Shown: piece by piece, positions 7,156 to 16,410 of the stretch | How the letters are laid out: each line of letters begins with the position of its first letter | How positions within the stretch are numbered: the first letter of the stretch is position 1 | The notes under the pieces: generated by a model | What the model was told of the DNA's origin: nothing | Databases searched by the model: none | Seen by the model: the letters and a program-made list of their open reading frames with translations, nothing else | Source of the DNA: Tolypothrix sp. NIES-4075 | Lineage (GTDB): Bacteria; Cyanobacteriota; Cyanobacteriia; Cyanobacteriales; Nostocaceae | Assembly (NCBI RefSeq): GCF_002218085.1 | Contig: NZ_BDUC01000004.1 | Coordinates: forward strand, 186,001-250,000 | DNA length: 64,000 nucleotides | Direction: 5' to 3' | Translations under genes and position numbers: made by a program

Positions 7156-7518
7156 TTACAAAGGACGGTCAAACCGTTGTTTGATTCGGGTAGCTTTACC
7201 TACGCGATCGCGTAGGTAATACAATTTAGCACGTCTGACCTTACCACGACGGATGACTTTGATGCTGTCAATGCGCGGAGAATGCAAAAGAAACACTCGT
7301 TCAACGCCAACACCTTGAAATACCTTACGCACTGTAATGGTTTCATTAATTCCACCATTGCGTCTGGCAATTACTACGCCTTCGTATGGTTGCACGCGGT
7401 ATTTCTCGCCTTCTTTGATTTTGACACCGACTTTAACTGTGTCGCCCACGTAAATGTCGGGCAAATTAGATTTTAGTTGTTCCGCTTCAATCGAGCGGAT
7501 TATTTCTTGCGCGTTCAT
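7156..7518 (-). CDS. rplS: 50S ribosomal protein L19
   Basis: The 120-residue protein has the L19 core GDTVKVGVKIKEGEKYRVQ, YEGVVIARRNGG, FQGVGVERVFLLHSPRIDSI and the basic end RRGKVRRAKLYYLRDR. L19 lies at the 30S-50S interface. The gene is divergent from the glycosyltransferase and heads the minus-strand block. Confidence 0.97.
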   Translation of the reverse strand: MNAQEIIRSIEAEQLKSNLPDIYVGDTVKVGVKIKEGEKYRVQPYEGVVIARRNGGINETITVRKVFQGVGVERVFLLHSPRIDSIKVIRRGKVRRAKLYYLRDRVGKATRIKQRFDRPL

Positions 7519-7662
7519 AGTCTATTTAAAAAACTCACAATCATCCATAATAATTCGAGAACCCCTTTCCAGTCTAGTTATTTCCGATTAATAATTTTTG
7601 GAGTACAACTACCTGGAAATAGAAGGTATATTTTAAACGTCTACGCAAAGCGTGTGAGATTT

Positions 7663-8637
7663 ATGAAATTTAGTGTCGTCATCACTACCTATAATCGTTT
7701 AGACTTGCTGCGACGAGCGATAGATTCTGCTGTTAATCAGACAATAGAGTGTGAAGTAGTAGTTGTTGATGATTCTTCATCGGATGACACCGAAGCTTAT
7801 GTCAAAAGCTTGGGAAATCAAGTTGTTTATCATCGTCACGAAGTTAACAAAGGTCATGCAGCATCGGTAAATACAGGAGTTGCCAAAGCCAGTGGTGACT
7901 GGATTAAATTTTTGGATGATGACGACTACTTAGCTGTGAATTGTTTGGAGGAGATGACAAAAGCGATCGCCAAACACGCTGAAGTCTCAAATGATGTATC
8001 CTCAGAAAATAATTCTCAAGCTGTCATCGCATCGTGTATCGCAGCTCAAATCGATAACAATGGGGAGCATCTGTGCCGCACACCCTATCTCGGTCCAGGG
8101 TTAGCTTTTTATATTCCCCAAGCTGATATTCACTACGGTATGCTTTTAGAGCTTTTGCCCTTTGGCACTCCCGTACAAGTAGCTTGTCGTCGTGACGTTT
8201 TTCTGAAAGTTGGTGCTTGGGACTCAAAACTTGATGCTAACTGCGATGACATTGATTCTTGGATTCGCATTGCTCAGTTTGGCGACGCTATTTTCCTCAA
8301 TCAGTGCCTAGCTTATCGTACCATTTGGGCAGGTGCTTACAATCATAAGTTTTCTCTGTCTCGACGGCTAGATACAAATATTTTGATGAAAGAGAAAATT
8401 TACGCTTTGGTAGATGAAAAACACCGTTCTAATATCCCTGCGCTTCCAGATATTAGAAATTATTTGAAGCTACATTGGGCAATAGTTGCATTCAAGCAAA
8501 GAAACATTAACAGCGTTTGGCAAATGCTTGATTTATCTGTACTTTCTCCTGTGGCTTGGCGGCTTTTACTAAATGCTGTTTTCTCACGCAGCAATCAACA
8601 AAATGCTCACATTAATAAGTTTGTATTGATTAATTAA
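7663..8637 (+). CDS. Family 2 glycosyltransferase
   Basis: The 324-residue protein begins MKFSVVITTYNRLDLLRRAI, a GT-A fold start. It has VVVDDSSSDDT (residues 33-43) for nucleotide-sugar binding and LDDDDYL (84-90) with the metal-binding DxD. It transfers a sugar from an activated donor, probably for surface polysaccharide. Donor and acceptor cannot be told. I start at 7663, where GT2 similarity begins; the open frame continues upstream for 62 codons without family similarity. It faces the SLBB export gene convergently, so the two share a neighbourhood but not an operon. Confidence 0.85.
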   Translation: MKFSVVITTYNRLDLLRRAIDSAVNQTIECEVVVVDDSSSDDTEAYVKSLGNQVVYHRHEVNKGHAASVNTGVAKASGDWIKFLDDDDYLAVNCLEEMTKAIAKHAEVSNDVSSENNSQAVIASCIAAQIDNNGEHLCRTPYLGPGLAFYIPQADIHYGMLLELLPFGTPVQVACRRDVFLKVGAWDSKLDANCDDIDSWIRIAQFGDAIFLNQCLAYRTIWAGAYNHKFSLSRRLDTNILMKEKIYALVDEKHRSNIPALPDIRNYLKLHWAIVAFKQRNINSVWQMLDLSVLSPVAWRLLLNAVFSRSNQQNAHINKFVLIN

Positions 8638-8670
8638 TTATTAGATTGGGCATAAGAGAGCTTGTTTTGT

Positions 8671-8723
8671 AGAAAAAAATGCGCGATCGCTTCTACACAA
8701 AGCACGTTAGCGATCGCTTTTCT
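8671..8723. terminator. Bidirectional terminator candidate between convergent genes
   Basis: Two GCGATCGCT/AGCGATCGC arms (8683-8691 and 8709-8717) can pair. An A-run (AGAAAAAAAT) lies on one side and TTTTCT on the other, so it could end both the glycosyltransferase and the export-protein transcripts. It is made of two HIP1 sites, so the pairing may be incidental. Confidence 0.45.
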
Positions 8724-8763
8724 GCGGACGAGAAAGCTTGACAAACATTCCCAGTATGTTTAT

Positions 8764-10215
8764 TTAGAAACCAAGAAATAAAGATCGGAGAATACCTAAT
8801 ACACCAGCTACAGGATTGATAACACTGCCTACGGTTTGACCAACCTTGGCTGTACCAGAGCGGTAAACTACGATAACATCATTATTGCGGAGTATCGGAT
8901 TAGTTTGGGAATTAATATCAGCGCCAAAATTTACTTTTACTTTACGTTTGGTCACAGAACCATCAGGATTGAGGCGAACCAAATCGACAGCAGAACTGCT
9001 AGCATTAGCACCATCGAATCCCCCCGCAGCAAGTAGCGCTTGATTTAAGGAGCTATTAGGCTTAATTTCTACAGTTCCGGGTTTTTTAACTTCGCCTACT
9101 ACCCCAACTTGAATAGTAGCCGGAGACAAAGTAGTATTAGCTAAGACAGTTGCATCTGCTGCGTTAATCTCTGTTGCTGTTGGGAAGAAAATCGTATCTC
9201 CGTCTTGCACAATTGTGTCTTGATTGACATCACCACTTTGCAATAGTTGCCAAAGATTGATATCTATAATTTGTTCCCCACCGGCTCTTGTCTGTCGGCG
9301 GATTTTCACATTGCGAATGTCAGCTTGTGGTGTAATTCCTCCAGCTAACTGAAGTGCCCGCGTTACAGTTGGCTGACCGGTAATACTTACCCCAGCAGCA
9401 CCACCTGCGTTTCCTCCTTCTGTTGCACCTTGGGTGACAAGATACGATCCCGGACGATTCACTTCACCAACTACTGCTACCGTGCGCGGTCTGGTGGGGT
9501 CTGCGGCAAAGTTAGCTGCTGATAAATTGCGTGCTTCTGCCAAGTCGAGTCTGGCTGCTGTTGGCACAACAATCGTATCTCCATCCCGCAAGGTAATATC
9601 TTGTGATAACCTGCCTGTTCGGATGAGTTCTTTCAAATTGATTGTGACTACTTGCTCTCGACCGGTGCGTCCTAGCTTGCGCCGTAATTGTACTTGAGTT
9701 ATATCCGCATTACTGAGTGTCCCCTGAGCGGTTGTAATTGCGGCTAATACGGTTGGGTATTGCACGCCAGGATCGTTACCTGCGCCTCCTTGCAAGCTGA
9801 GAGAGTAAGCGCCCGGACGTGACACTTCTCCGGCGACGATAACGTTTATCGGACGAGGTGATAAAAGATTGACTGAGATTAGGGGACGTTTGAGAAAGCG
9901 AGCATATCTTCTGGCAATTTCGTCAGATGCTTGTTCGGTTGTTAGCCCTTGAACGGCGACGCTGCCAATCAAAGGTAGGTTAATCGCGCCTCCAGGAGGT
10001 ATTTGGTATTCGCCCGTATATTCTGGCACTTCAAACACGTTAACCCGGATGCGATCGCCTCCTCCTAAGGTGTAATTTGCATCGAGTTGTGTGGTAGCTG
10101 CTCTCGGTTGCCTTTGAGCTTGGCTAACATTCGGCAAAGCCACAGTGACAGCCATTAACAACGCTACACCTGCAACTGACTGGGTGAAGAATTTCAACAT
10201 ACCTGTATTAAGCAT
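8764..10215 (-). CDS. Polysaccharide export protein, SLBB domains (Wza-like)
   Basis: The 483-residue protein has a signal-like hydrophobic N-terminus (about residues 8-33, ending VSQA). A Poly_export domain follows (YTLGGGDRIRVNVFEVPEYT, about 48-120). Three SLBB units then open with NVIVAGEVSRPGAYSL (about 124), TVAVVGEVNRPGSYLV (about 247) and QVGVVGEVKKPGTVEI (about 366). The C-terminal hydrophobic end fits an outer-membrane anchor. Such proteins form the outer-membrane channel for capsule or exopolysaccharide. An alternative start five codons in (10200) has an ACAGG element right before it. No Wzc or Wzx partner is adjacent. Confidence 0.9.
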   Translation of the reverse strand: MLNTGMLKFFTQSVAGVALLMAVTVALPNVSQAQRQPRAATTQLDANYTLGGGDRIRVNVFEVPEYTGEYQIPPGGAINLPLIGSVAVQGLTTEQASDEIARRYARFLKRPLISVNLLSPRPINVIVAGEVSRPGAYSLSLQGGAGNDPGVQYPTVLAAITTAQGTLSNADITQVQLRRKLGRTGREQVVTINLKELIRTGRLSQDITLRDGDTIVVPTAARLDLAEARNLSAANFAADPTRPRTVAVVGEVNRPGSYLVTQGATEGGNAGGAAGVSITGQPTVTRALQLAGGITPQADIRNVKIRRQTRAGGEQIIDINLWQLLQSGDVNQDTIVQDGDTIFFPTATEINAADATVLANTTLSPATIQVGVVGEVKKPGTVEIKPNSSLNQALLAAGGFDGANASSSAVDLVRLNPDGSVTKRKVKVNFGADINSQTNPILRNNDVIVVYRSGTAKVGQTVGSVINPVAGVLGILRSLFLGF

Positions 10216-10769
10216 ACTTAGCTGATACCACCATGAATAAAGTGCTGTCTTAACATTTTTATCTTGACTATACGTAAGTATTCAAGTTCCCCAACATTCT
10301 TATTTTCAGAAAAAAGCTTCATTTTCCGGAGGCTAATTGTTGATTTGATTTGAATTTTTGGTAAAGTTAACTTAAAGTTTTATTAGGCAAATTTTCGATA
10401 AGGAATAAATCCAATTTAGGCAAGCATCAAATTTTATTTTATTGATTATATACTAAGATGGCGTAGCGCAAAGAACGATATTTTCAAATCTCATACAGGC
10501 TTTATAAAAGAGAACAAAAAAATTATATTTTTGAGAAAATTAATCAATTAGGTATAAAAAGACTAGCTAATTTATGAAAAAATCGAGATGAGCTGATTCC
10601 TTCAGATTCTCGACTGATTGAAGAAGTCGGGAATCTTGTTTTTGACGCTTCTATTTAGGACTGGTATATTTTCCAAATAACTTGATTATAAATAAACTCA
10701 TATTAGATTTTCCAGAGCATTACAGCTTTTAGCACAGTTGCTTTCGTTATATTACTTAACCGAATGATT
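10216..10769. other. Long AT-rich gap with one hairpin
   Basis: No gene is recognisable in 554 bp. A hairpin at 10604-10636 (arms AGATTCTCGAC and GTCGGGAATCT, one mismatch) is followed by TGTTTTT and resembles the repeat at 1146-1178. The upstream region of the export protein gene lies at the left end. Confidence 0.6.
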
Positions 10770-11735
10770 TTATTTTTTAACTTGTTGCATAAAAAACTCT
10801 TCTAAAGAGAGACCAGACAAGTTCATAGCAATAATCTGCCCATTCATCAAGCGGAGACTAGCAAGAAAATCATAGTAATTTTCTTGTAGTTCACCTTGCC
10901 AAGAACCGTCAGGTTCAAATTCTAGACTAGGTATCCATTTTTTGAGAACTTCCGAGTCACCACCTTGACCTTTGACACGATATGTGCTTTTAGTTCCTAA
11001 AAGTTGATTGAGGGAACCAGAACAAATTAATTGACCTTGAGAGAGAATAGCAACGCGATCGCATATTTTCTCTACTTCACTGAGAATATGGCTATTGAAA
11101 AAAATTGTCTTGCCTTTCTCTTTTAACGACAAGATAATTTCTCGCATTTGATAGCGTCCCACCGGATCGAGTCCAGACATTGGTTCATCTAAAAACACCA
11201 GTTCTGGATCGTTAATTAATGCCTGTGCCATACCCACACGCTGTAGCATTCCTTTGGAGTAGCGGCGAAGAGGTTTTTTGCGAGCATCCGTTAAAGATAA
11301 GCCCACTAATTCTACCAGTTCCGGGATGCGTTGGCGTTGCACGCTTTGAGGAATTTGGAATAGTCCGGCTGCTAGCTGCAAAAATTCCCAGCCAGTGAGA
11401 TAATCATACAAATAGGCATTTTCAGGTAAATAGCCGATACGTTCTTTAACAGTGCGATCGCCTAGCGGTCTACCCAATAATAATCCTCGTCCAGCCGTGG
11501 GACGAATAACTCCCAGCAACAACTTTAAAAGCGTAGTTTTACCAGCACCATTTGGTCCCAACAAACCAAAGGTTTCTCCCTTGTAAACTTTTAAAGAACA
11601 GCTTTTGAGAGATACGACTTTTTGATTCATCCAAAAGCCGGTACGATAAACTTTTCTTAATTCGGAAGTTAACACTACTGGTGGATGGTCTGTAGTATTT
11701 AGTTGAGAATCAAAAGAAGGAGCAACAGACTTCAT
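10770..11735 (-). CDS. ABC transporter ATP-binding protein
   Basis: The 321-residue protein has Walker A GPNGAGKTT (about 60-68), signature YSKGMLQR (about 163-170), Walker B LVFLDEP and the D-loop SGLDPVGR, plus the H-loop FFNSH. Sequence order and the ENAYLYDYLTGWEFL stretch resemble CcmA/ABC-2 type drug or polysaccharide exporter ATPases. About 25 N-terminal residues precede the domain. No permease gene adjoins it: the neighbours are hisB and a long non-coding gap, so its membrane partner must be encoded elsewhere. Substrate unknown. Confidence 0.9.
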   Translation of the reverse strand: MKSVAPSFDSQLNTTDHPPVVLTSELRKVYRTGFWMNQKVVSLKSCSLKVYKGETFGLLGPNGAGKTTLLKLLLGVIRPTAGRGLLLGRPLGDRTVKERIGYLPENAYLYDYLTGWEFLQLAAGLFQIPQSVQRQRIPELVELVGLSLTDARKKPLRRYSKGMLQRVGMAQALINDPELVFLDEPMSGLDPVGRYQMREIILSLKEKGKTIFFNSHILSEVEKICDRVAILSQGQLICSGSLNQLLGTKSTYRVKGQGGDSEVLKKWIPSLEFEPDGSWQGELQENYYDFLASLRLMNGQIIAMNLSGLSLEEFFMQQVKK

Positions 11736-11951
11736 TTCTATTTAAATCGTGCCAGTGGCTACAGAAAAAGTATTAGAGTTCTTGCACTTATTCCGGGACA
11801 GGGGAAGGGTGAAGGGGAACAAGAGAAAGTTTTTTATTCCTTTGCCCTTTCCCCCTCTTCAAGTTCCCCTTGTTTGTTTGTCAATTATCTCAAACTAAAT
11901 AGCTGATTGGCACTATAAAGCTTCTTTACGTGCCAGGTAATTTTAGCGACT

Positions 11952-12620
11952 TTACAAAACGCCTTTAGAACTAGGAATCATACCAGCACGACGGGTATCG
12001 ATTTCTACCGCCATCCGCATTGCCCTCGCAAACGCTTTAAATGTCGCTTCAATAATGTGATGGGAATTAATGCCATCAAGTTGACGAATGTGTAACGTCA
12101 TTTGGCTATGATTCACCACCGCTACAAAAAATTCCCGTACTAATTGGGTGTCGTAAGTTCCCACCCGAGTCGTAGGAATTTCTAAACCATAGCTTATGTG
12201 GGGACGCCCGGAAAAATCCAGCGCCACTTGAATTAAAGCTTCATCTAAAGGTGCGAGGAAATTACCAAAGCGGACAATGCCTTTGCGATCGCCTAATGCT
12301 TGGCTTAATGCTTGCCCTAAAGTAATACCCACATCTTCGTTGGTGTGGTGGTCATCAATTTCTAAGTCTCCCTTAGCTTGCACATCCAAGTCAATCAGTC
12401 CGTGGGAAGCTATTTGATGCAGCATGTGATCCAAAAAGGGAATTCCCGTTGCGGCATTACAAATACCTGTACCATCTAGGTTGATAGTGACTTGCACATC
12501 GGTTTCACCCGTAGTGCGGCTAACCGAGGCAATTCGAGAAGTTTTATTTGGCTGGTCGTGGTGTGAGGAAAGAAGTTGGCGTAGGACGGAGTCCTTGCCG
12601 GAGGCATCGCTTATTTGCAT
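11952..12620 (-). CDS. hisB: Imidazoleglycerol-phosphate dehydratase
   Basis: The 222-residue protein has the metal-binding motifs of HisB: GIPFLDHMLHQIASHG, DDHHTNEDVGI, DFSGRPH, and NSHHIIEATFKAFARA. It makes imidazole acetol phosphate in histidine synthesis and binds Mn in a 24-mer. The monofunctional form is seen: no HAD phosphatase domain. The first 30 residues are variable. The ATG directly abuts a heptamer tract, leaving no clear Shine-Dalgarno site. Confidence 0.96.
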   Translation of the reverse strand: MQISDASGKDSVLRQLLSSHHDQPNKTSRIASVSRTTGETDVQVTINLDGTGICNAATGIPFLDHMLHQIASHGLIDLDVQAKGDLEIDDHHTNEDVGITLGQALSQALGDRKGIVRFGNFLAPLDEALIQVALDFSGRPHISYGLEIPTTRVGTYDTQLVREFFVAVVNHSQMTLHIRQLDGINSHHIIEATFKAFARAMRMAVEIDTRRAGMIPSSKGVL

Positions 12621-12621
12621 A

Positions 12622-12784
12622 GGTAATAGGTAATGGGGAATGGGGATTAGTTAGTGGTTAGTCGATAGTCGATAGTGGTCAACAACTGTCAACCCTTCGG
12701 GTTCGTCAGATGCACGACTGTCGGGAAACCCGCGATAGCGCACTGACTCACCAACAAATAACAACTATCAACCAACAACTAACA
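12622..12784. repeat. Heptamer tract between fabI and hisB
   Basis: It contains TAATGGGG units, GTCGATA repeats, an ACCCTTCGGGTT hairpin and AACAACTA-type units in the opposite sense. The repeats reach the hisB start codon on one side and the fabI stop on the other. Confidence 0.7.
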
Positions 12785-13561
12785 TCACATCCCCATAATT
12801 TCATATCCTGCATCTACATACAGCACTTGTCCAGTAATTCCGCTGGCTAAATCGCTACATAAAAAAGCTGCTGCATTGCCTACTTCTAGTTGAGTGACGG
12901 TGCGTCGTAAAGGTGCAACTTGCTCTACATGATGAATCATATCCAAAATGCCGCCCACGGCACTAGATGCCAAAGTGCGAATCGGACCTGCGGAAATGGC
13001 ATTTACACGAATATTTTGCGGACCTAATTCAGATGCAAGGTAACGCACGCTCATTTCTAATCCGGCTTTGGCGATTCCCATAACGTTGTAGTTAGGAACC
13101 ACCTTAACGCCACCTAAATATGTGAGCGTAACAATGCTACCACCTTCTGTCATTAAAGGTTTAGCTGCACCTGCTAGCTGGATTAATGAGTAGGTGCTAA
13201 CTTCTAAAGCTTTATTAAAACCTGGACGCGAGGTTTGACTAAAATTTCCAGTCAAATCTTCTTTGTTCGCAAAAGCAAGACAGTGGATCAAAATATCTAA
13301 TTTGCCCCACTTTTCGGTGATTGTATTAAAAGTAGATTGAATTTGCTCATCATTTTCCACATTACACGGAATAAACAAACTAGGACTGAGGGGTTCGACC
13401 AATTCGGCAACTTTTTTTTCCATTTTACCTCGGTCATCCGGAAGGTAAGTAATACCGAGGTTGGCACCGCAAGAGTGCAGTTGTTGGGCTATTCCCCAAG
13501 CGATCGAGCGGTTGTTGGCAATGCCTGTGACTAGAGCGTTTTTCCCGGCGAGATTTAACAT
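12785..13561 (-). CDS. fabI: Enoyl-[acyl-carrier-protein] reductase (NADH)
   Basis: The 258-residue SDR-type protein begins MLNLAGKNALVTGIANNRSI, with the FabI nucleotide-binding loop. It has the catalytic Tyr and Lys in YNVMGIAKAGLE and the substrate loop AGPIRTLAS. It ends with GQVLYVDAGYEIMGM, a typical cyanobacterial FabI tail. It performs the last reduction of each fatty-acid elongation cycle. It is divergent from ntcA. Confidence 0.97.
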   Translation of the reverse strand: MLNLAGKNALVTGIANNRSIAWGIAQQLHSCGANLGITYLPDDRGKMEKKVAELVEPLSPSLFIPCNVENDEQIQSTFNTITEKWGKLDILIHCLAFANKEDLTGNFSQTSRPGFNKALEVSTYSLIQLAGAAKPLMTEGGSIVTLTYLGGVKVVPNYNVMGIAKAGLEMSVRYLASELGPQNIRVNAISAGPIRTLASSAVGGILDMIHHVEQVAPLRRTVTQLEVGNAAAFLCSDLASGITGQVLYVDAGYEIMGM

Positions 13562-13829
13562 AAAAATTTTTAACGTACACGATCACAGATTGAGCATACT
13601 AGAATCTGAGCCTGGTTTGACGAGAGTTTGAAGCAGTATTTTGTCGTCGGTTCCTTGGGGAATGAATAAATTCTTGCTTCTTCCTTAAGATATTCTCAAG
13701 AAAGCGTGAATTTTTTTATAAAAAACCTGTTGAGTACAACTTTGGATCGTAGCTATTAAGGACTAGTAGCTGGAACTATCAAAAATTATGTATCATTATA
13801 AACAAATAGCTATGAATATATGACCATAA

Positions 13830-13843
13830 GTATAGTAAAGTAC
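13830..13843 (+). promoter_or_regulatory. Candidate NtcA-binding site upstream of ntcA
   Basis: The sequence GTATAGTAAAGTAC fits GTA-N8-TAC exactly. It lies about 90 bp before the ntcA start. NtcA is known to activate its own gene in heterocyst formers. A -10-like TATTGA is 19 bp further on, a little closer than the roughly 22-bp spacing of class II sites, so the fit is good but not perfect. Confidence 0.55.
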
Positions 13844-13931
13844 AAAAAGGTTGACGGTGTGTTATTGATTTTTCGGGTGTATTCTTAGGAAATCAGTTTT
13901 AGTTTTTCCGGCATTGGGTAGGGGAAGGTAG

Positions 13932-14603
13932 ATGATCGTGGCACAAGATAAAGCCCTAGCAAATGTTTTTCGTCAAATGGCAACCGGAGCGTTTCCACCG
14001 GTTGTGGAAACGTTTGAACGCAATAAAACGATCTTTTTTCCTGGCGATCCTGCCGAAAGAGTTTATTTTCTTTTGAAAGGTGCTGTAAAACTTTCCAGGG
14101 TTTATGAGGCAGGAGAAGAAATAACAGTAGCACTGCTAAGGGAAAATAGCGTTTTTGGTGTATTGTCATTACTAACGGGAAATAAGTCAGATCGGTTTTA
14201 CCATGCCGTTGCTTTTACACCCGTGGACTTGCTTTCAGCACCAATTGAACAGGTTGAGCAAGCACTGAAGGAAAATCCCGAATTGTCAATGTTAATGTTG
14301 CGGGGTCTATCTTCGCGGATTTTACAGACAGAGATGATGATTGAAACTCTCGCTCACCGAGATATGGGTTCGAGGTTGGTGAGTTTTCTGTTGATTCTGT
14401 GTCGGGATTTTGGCATTCCTTGTGCCGATGGAATTACAATTGATCTGAAGCTATCTCATCAGGCGATCGCTGAGGCAATTGGTTCGACTCGCGTCACCGT
14501 CACCCGCTTACTGGGCGATTTGCGCGAAAAGAAGATGATTTCCATTCACAAGAAAAAGATTACTGTTCACAAACCTGTTACTTTAAGTAGGCAATTTACT
14601 TAG
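13932..14603 (+). CDS. ntcA: Global nitrogen regulator NtcA
   Basis: The 223-residue CRP-family protein has the effector-binding beta barrel (about residues 30-120, containing FFPGDPAERVYFLLKGAVKL) and a C-terminal helix-turn-helix (about 173-194, HQAIAEAIGSTRVTVTRLLG). The sequence is the highly conserved cyanobacterial NtcA, which senses 2-oxoglutarate and activates nitrogen-assimilation and heterocyst genes. It is divergent from fabI; the 370-bp gap holds its promoter region. Confidence 0.97.
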   Translation: MIVAQDKALANVFRQMATGAFPPVVETFERNKTIFFPGDPAERVYFLLKGAVKLSRVYEAGEEITVALLRENSVFGVLSLLTGNKSDRFYHAVAFTPVDLLSAPIEQVEQALKENPELSMLMLRGLSSRILQTEMMIETLAHRDMGSRLVSFLLILCRDFGIPCADGITIDLKLSHQAIAEAIGSTRVTVTRLLGDLREKKMISIHKKKITVHKPVTLSRQFT

Positions 14604-14771
14604 CATACAATTGAGGCTTAGGCAATAGCGCTCTTTCATTTTTTAGAAATAATACCTAATTGTGAAGGTAAATCTAAAAAGGAAATTGCTCTAGCTATTG
14701 CCAAGCTCAAATTCACCGCAGAGAATGACTCAAAGTAGTAGGCTGTATCTGGAAGGATTCGGTAGCGTTAT

Positions 14772-16265
14772 ATGACCACCGGGTACATCCTCATAGCGGC
14801 AATTTTAATTATAGGGGGCGTGATAGCCACCGTGGGCGATCGCATTGGCACACGAGTTGGCAAAGCACGTCTCTCTCTATTCAAGCTGCGTCCTAAAAAT
14901 ACCGCAGTCGTGATAACTATTTTCACAGGTGGTTTAATTTCCGCATCAACTTTAGGGATTTTATTCGCAGCTGATGAAGGATTGCGTAAAGGAGTCTTTG
15001 AGCTAGAAAATATTCAAAGAGACTTGAGGCACAAGCGCGACCAGCTAAAAACCACAGAAGCGCAAAAAAGTCAAGTAGAGGTTGAGCTAGATAAGGCAAA
15101 AAAAGAACAAACCCAAGCTCAACAACAATTGCAGCAGACTAATCAATCGTTGAAAGAGGCAAATGCCAAACAACAAATTACACAAGCTCAATTGAACCGT
15201 ACTATTGCTCAACAGGCTCAAACTCAAACGAACCTGCAACGCACTCAAAATCAGCTAAGTCAAGTTGTTAGTCGGTATCAACAAGCGATAAATCAACTCG
15301 AAAGCGTTTCCCAGCAACAGAAAGAACTATTGGCTGGAATTCAACGATTGCGCTCAGAACGCCAACGACTGTTTGATGAAGCCAAAAAAGCGATCGCAGA
15401 GGCTCAAACAGCAATTAAAAAACGCGATCGCGAACTTGCTAATCGGCAAGAAACTATTGAACAGCGCGATCAAAAAATTTCTCAACTAGATCGACTCATC
15501 AGAGAGCGCAATTCAGCAATTGCCTCGCGAGAGCAAGTAATTACCCAAAGAGAATCTCGGCTCAAAGAACTAGAAACACAACAGGACTATCTAGAACAGG
15601 AAGTCGCAAGGCTAGAAAAATATTACCAGTCTTTTCGCGACTTGCGTTTGGGTAAAGTTGCTTTGGTTCGGGGTCAAGTTATTGCTGCTGGGGTAATTCG
15701 CGCTCCTGAACCTGCCATTGCCCGTACTGCTGTGATTCAACTGTTACAAGAAGCTAACCGTAATGCCAACATAGAATTAGCTGAACCAAATACAAATCCT
15801 GTCAATAATGTGCAAATATTACGTGTTACCCAAGAGAGGGTTGAGCAACTCAGCAAGCAGATTAGTGATGGTCGAGAATACGCGGTGCGAATTTTCTCTG
15901 CTGGTAATTACGTCAGGGGTGAAAAGCAGATAGAATTTTTTGCCGATGCAGCGCGAAATCAAGTTGTCTTTACCGGGGGTGAAGTCGTGGCTACAACTAC
16001 TGCCGATCCGAAAAGCATGACATCCTATCAGTTGCAGCAGCGGTTACAGCTGCTGATTTCTGCTTCTCAATTTCGCGCTCGTAATGCAGGAATTGTCGAA
16101 GATATTCAAGTAGAGGGTCCCGTCCTTCGCTTTATTGCTCAACTAAAGCAGTACGATCAACCTGTGGATATTAAAGCTGTTGCAGCAGAAGATATTTATA
16201 CAGTCGGACCTCTGAAAGTGAGATTACTTGTTATACAAAACGGACAAATTATTTTTAGCACATAA
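14772..16265 (+). CDS. DUF3084 membrane-anchored coiled-coil protein
   Basis: The 497-residue protein has two N-terminal membrane helices (about 3-22 and 47-67). A long Gln/Glu/Arg-rich coiled coil follows (about 75-285), then a C-terminal globular part starting near LRLGKVALVRGQVIAAGV. This order matches the cyanobacterial DUF3084 family. Function is unknown; the architecture suggests a scaffold at the cytoplasmic membrane. It is followed by a YqgF-like nuclease gene in the same direction, 145 bp on. Confidence 0.85.
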   Translation: MTTGYILIAAILIIGGVIATVGDRIGTRVGKARLSLFKLRPKNTAVVITIFTGGLISASTLGILFAADEGLRKGVFELENIQRDLRHKRDQLKTTEAQKSQVEVELDKAKKEQTQAQQQLQQTNQSLKEANAKQQITQAQLNRTIAQQAQTQTNLQRTQNQLSQVVSRYQQAINQLESVSQQQKELLAGIQRLRSERQRLFDEAKKAIAEAQTAIKKRDRELANRQETIEQRDQKISQLDRLIRERNSAIASREQVITQRESRLKELETQQDYLEQEVARLEKYYQSFRDLRLGKVALVRGQVIAAGVIRAPEPAIARTAVIQLLQEANRNANIELAEPNTNPVNNVQILRVTQERVEQLSKQISDGREYAVRIFSAGNYVRGEKQIEFFADAARNQVVFTGGEVVATTTADPKSMTSYQLQQRLQLLISASQFRARNAGIVEDIQVEGPVLRFIAQLKQYDQPVDIKAVAAEDIYTVGPLKVRLLVIQNGQIIFST

Positions 16266-16270
16266 AAATG

Positions 16271-16312
16271 AATGGGGAATGTGTAATTGGTAATGGGTAA
16301 TGGGTAATGGGC
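16271..16312. repeat. TAATGGG heptamer tract
   Basis: Several TAATGGG/AATGGGG units lie just after the DUF3084 stop. A similar tract in the opposite sense lies at about 16900-16935. Confidence 0.7.
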
Positions 16313-16410
16313 GTTGTCAGAAAAGAAGATGAATGAAATTTGTGGAAAAAGGTGTTTTTATTTATGCGTACTAACTTAAGTATTAACTATTAACTATTGA
16401 CGTATTTAAT

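Noticed and set aside
7477..7662. Extended N-terminus of the glycosyltransferase
   Set aside because: The extra 62 residues overlap rplS on the other strand and lack family similarity; GT2 proteins start at about MKFSVVITTYN.
10604..10636. Hairpin as terminator of an unseen gene
   Set aside because: No gene ends nearby on either strand; it resembles the dispersed repeat at 1146-1178 instead.
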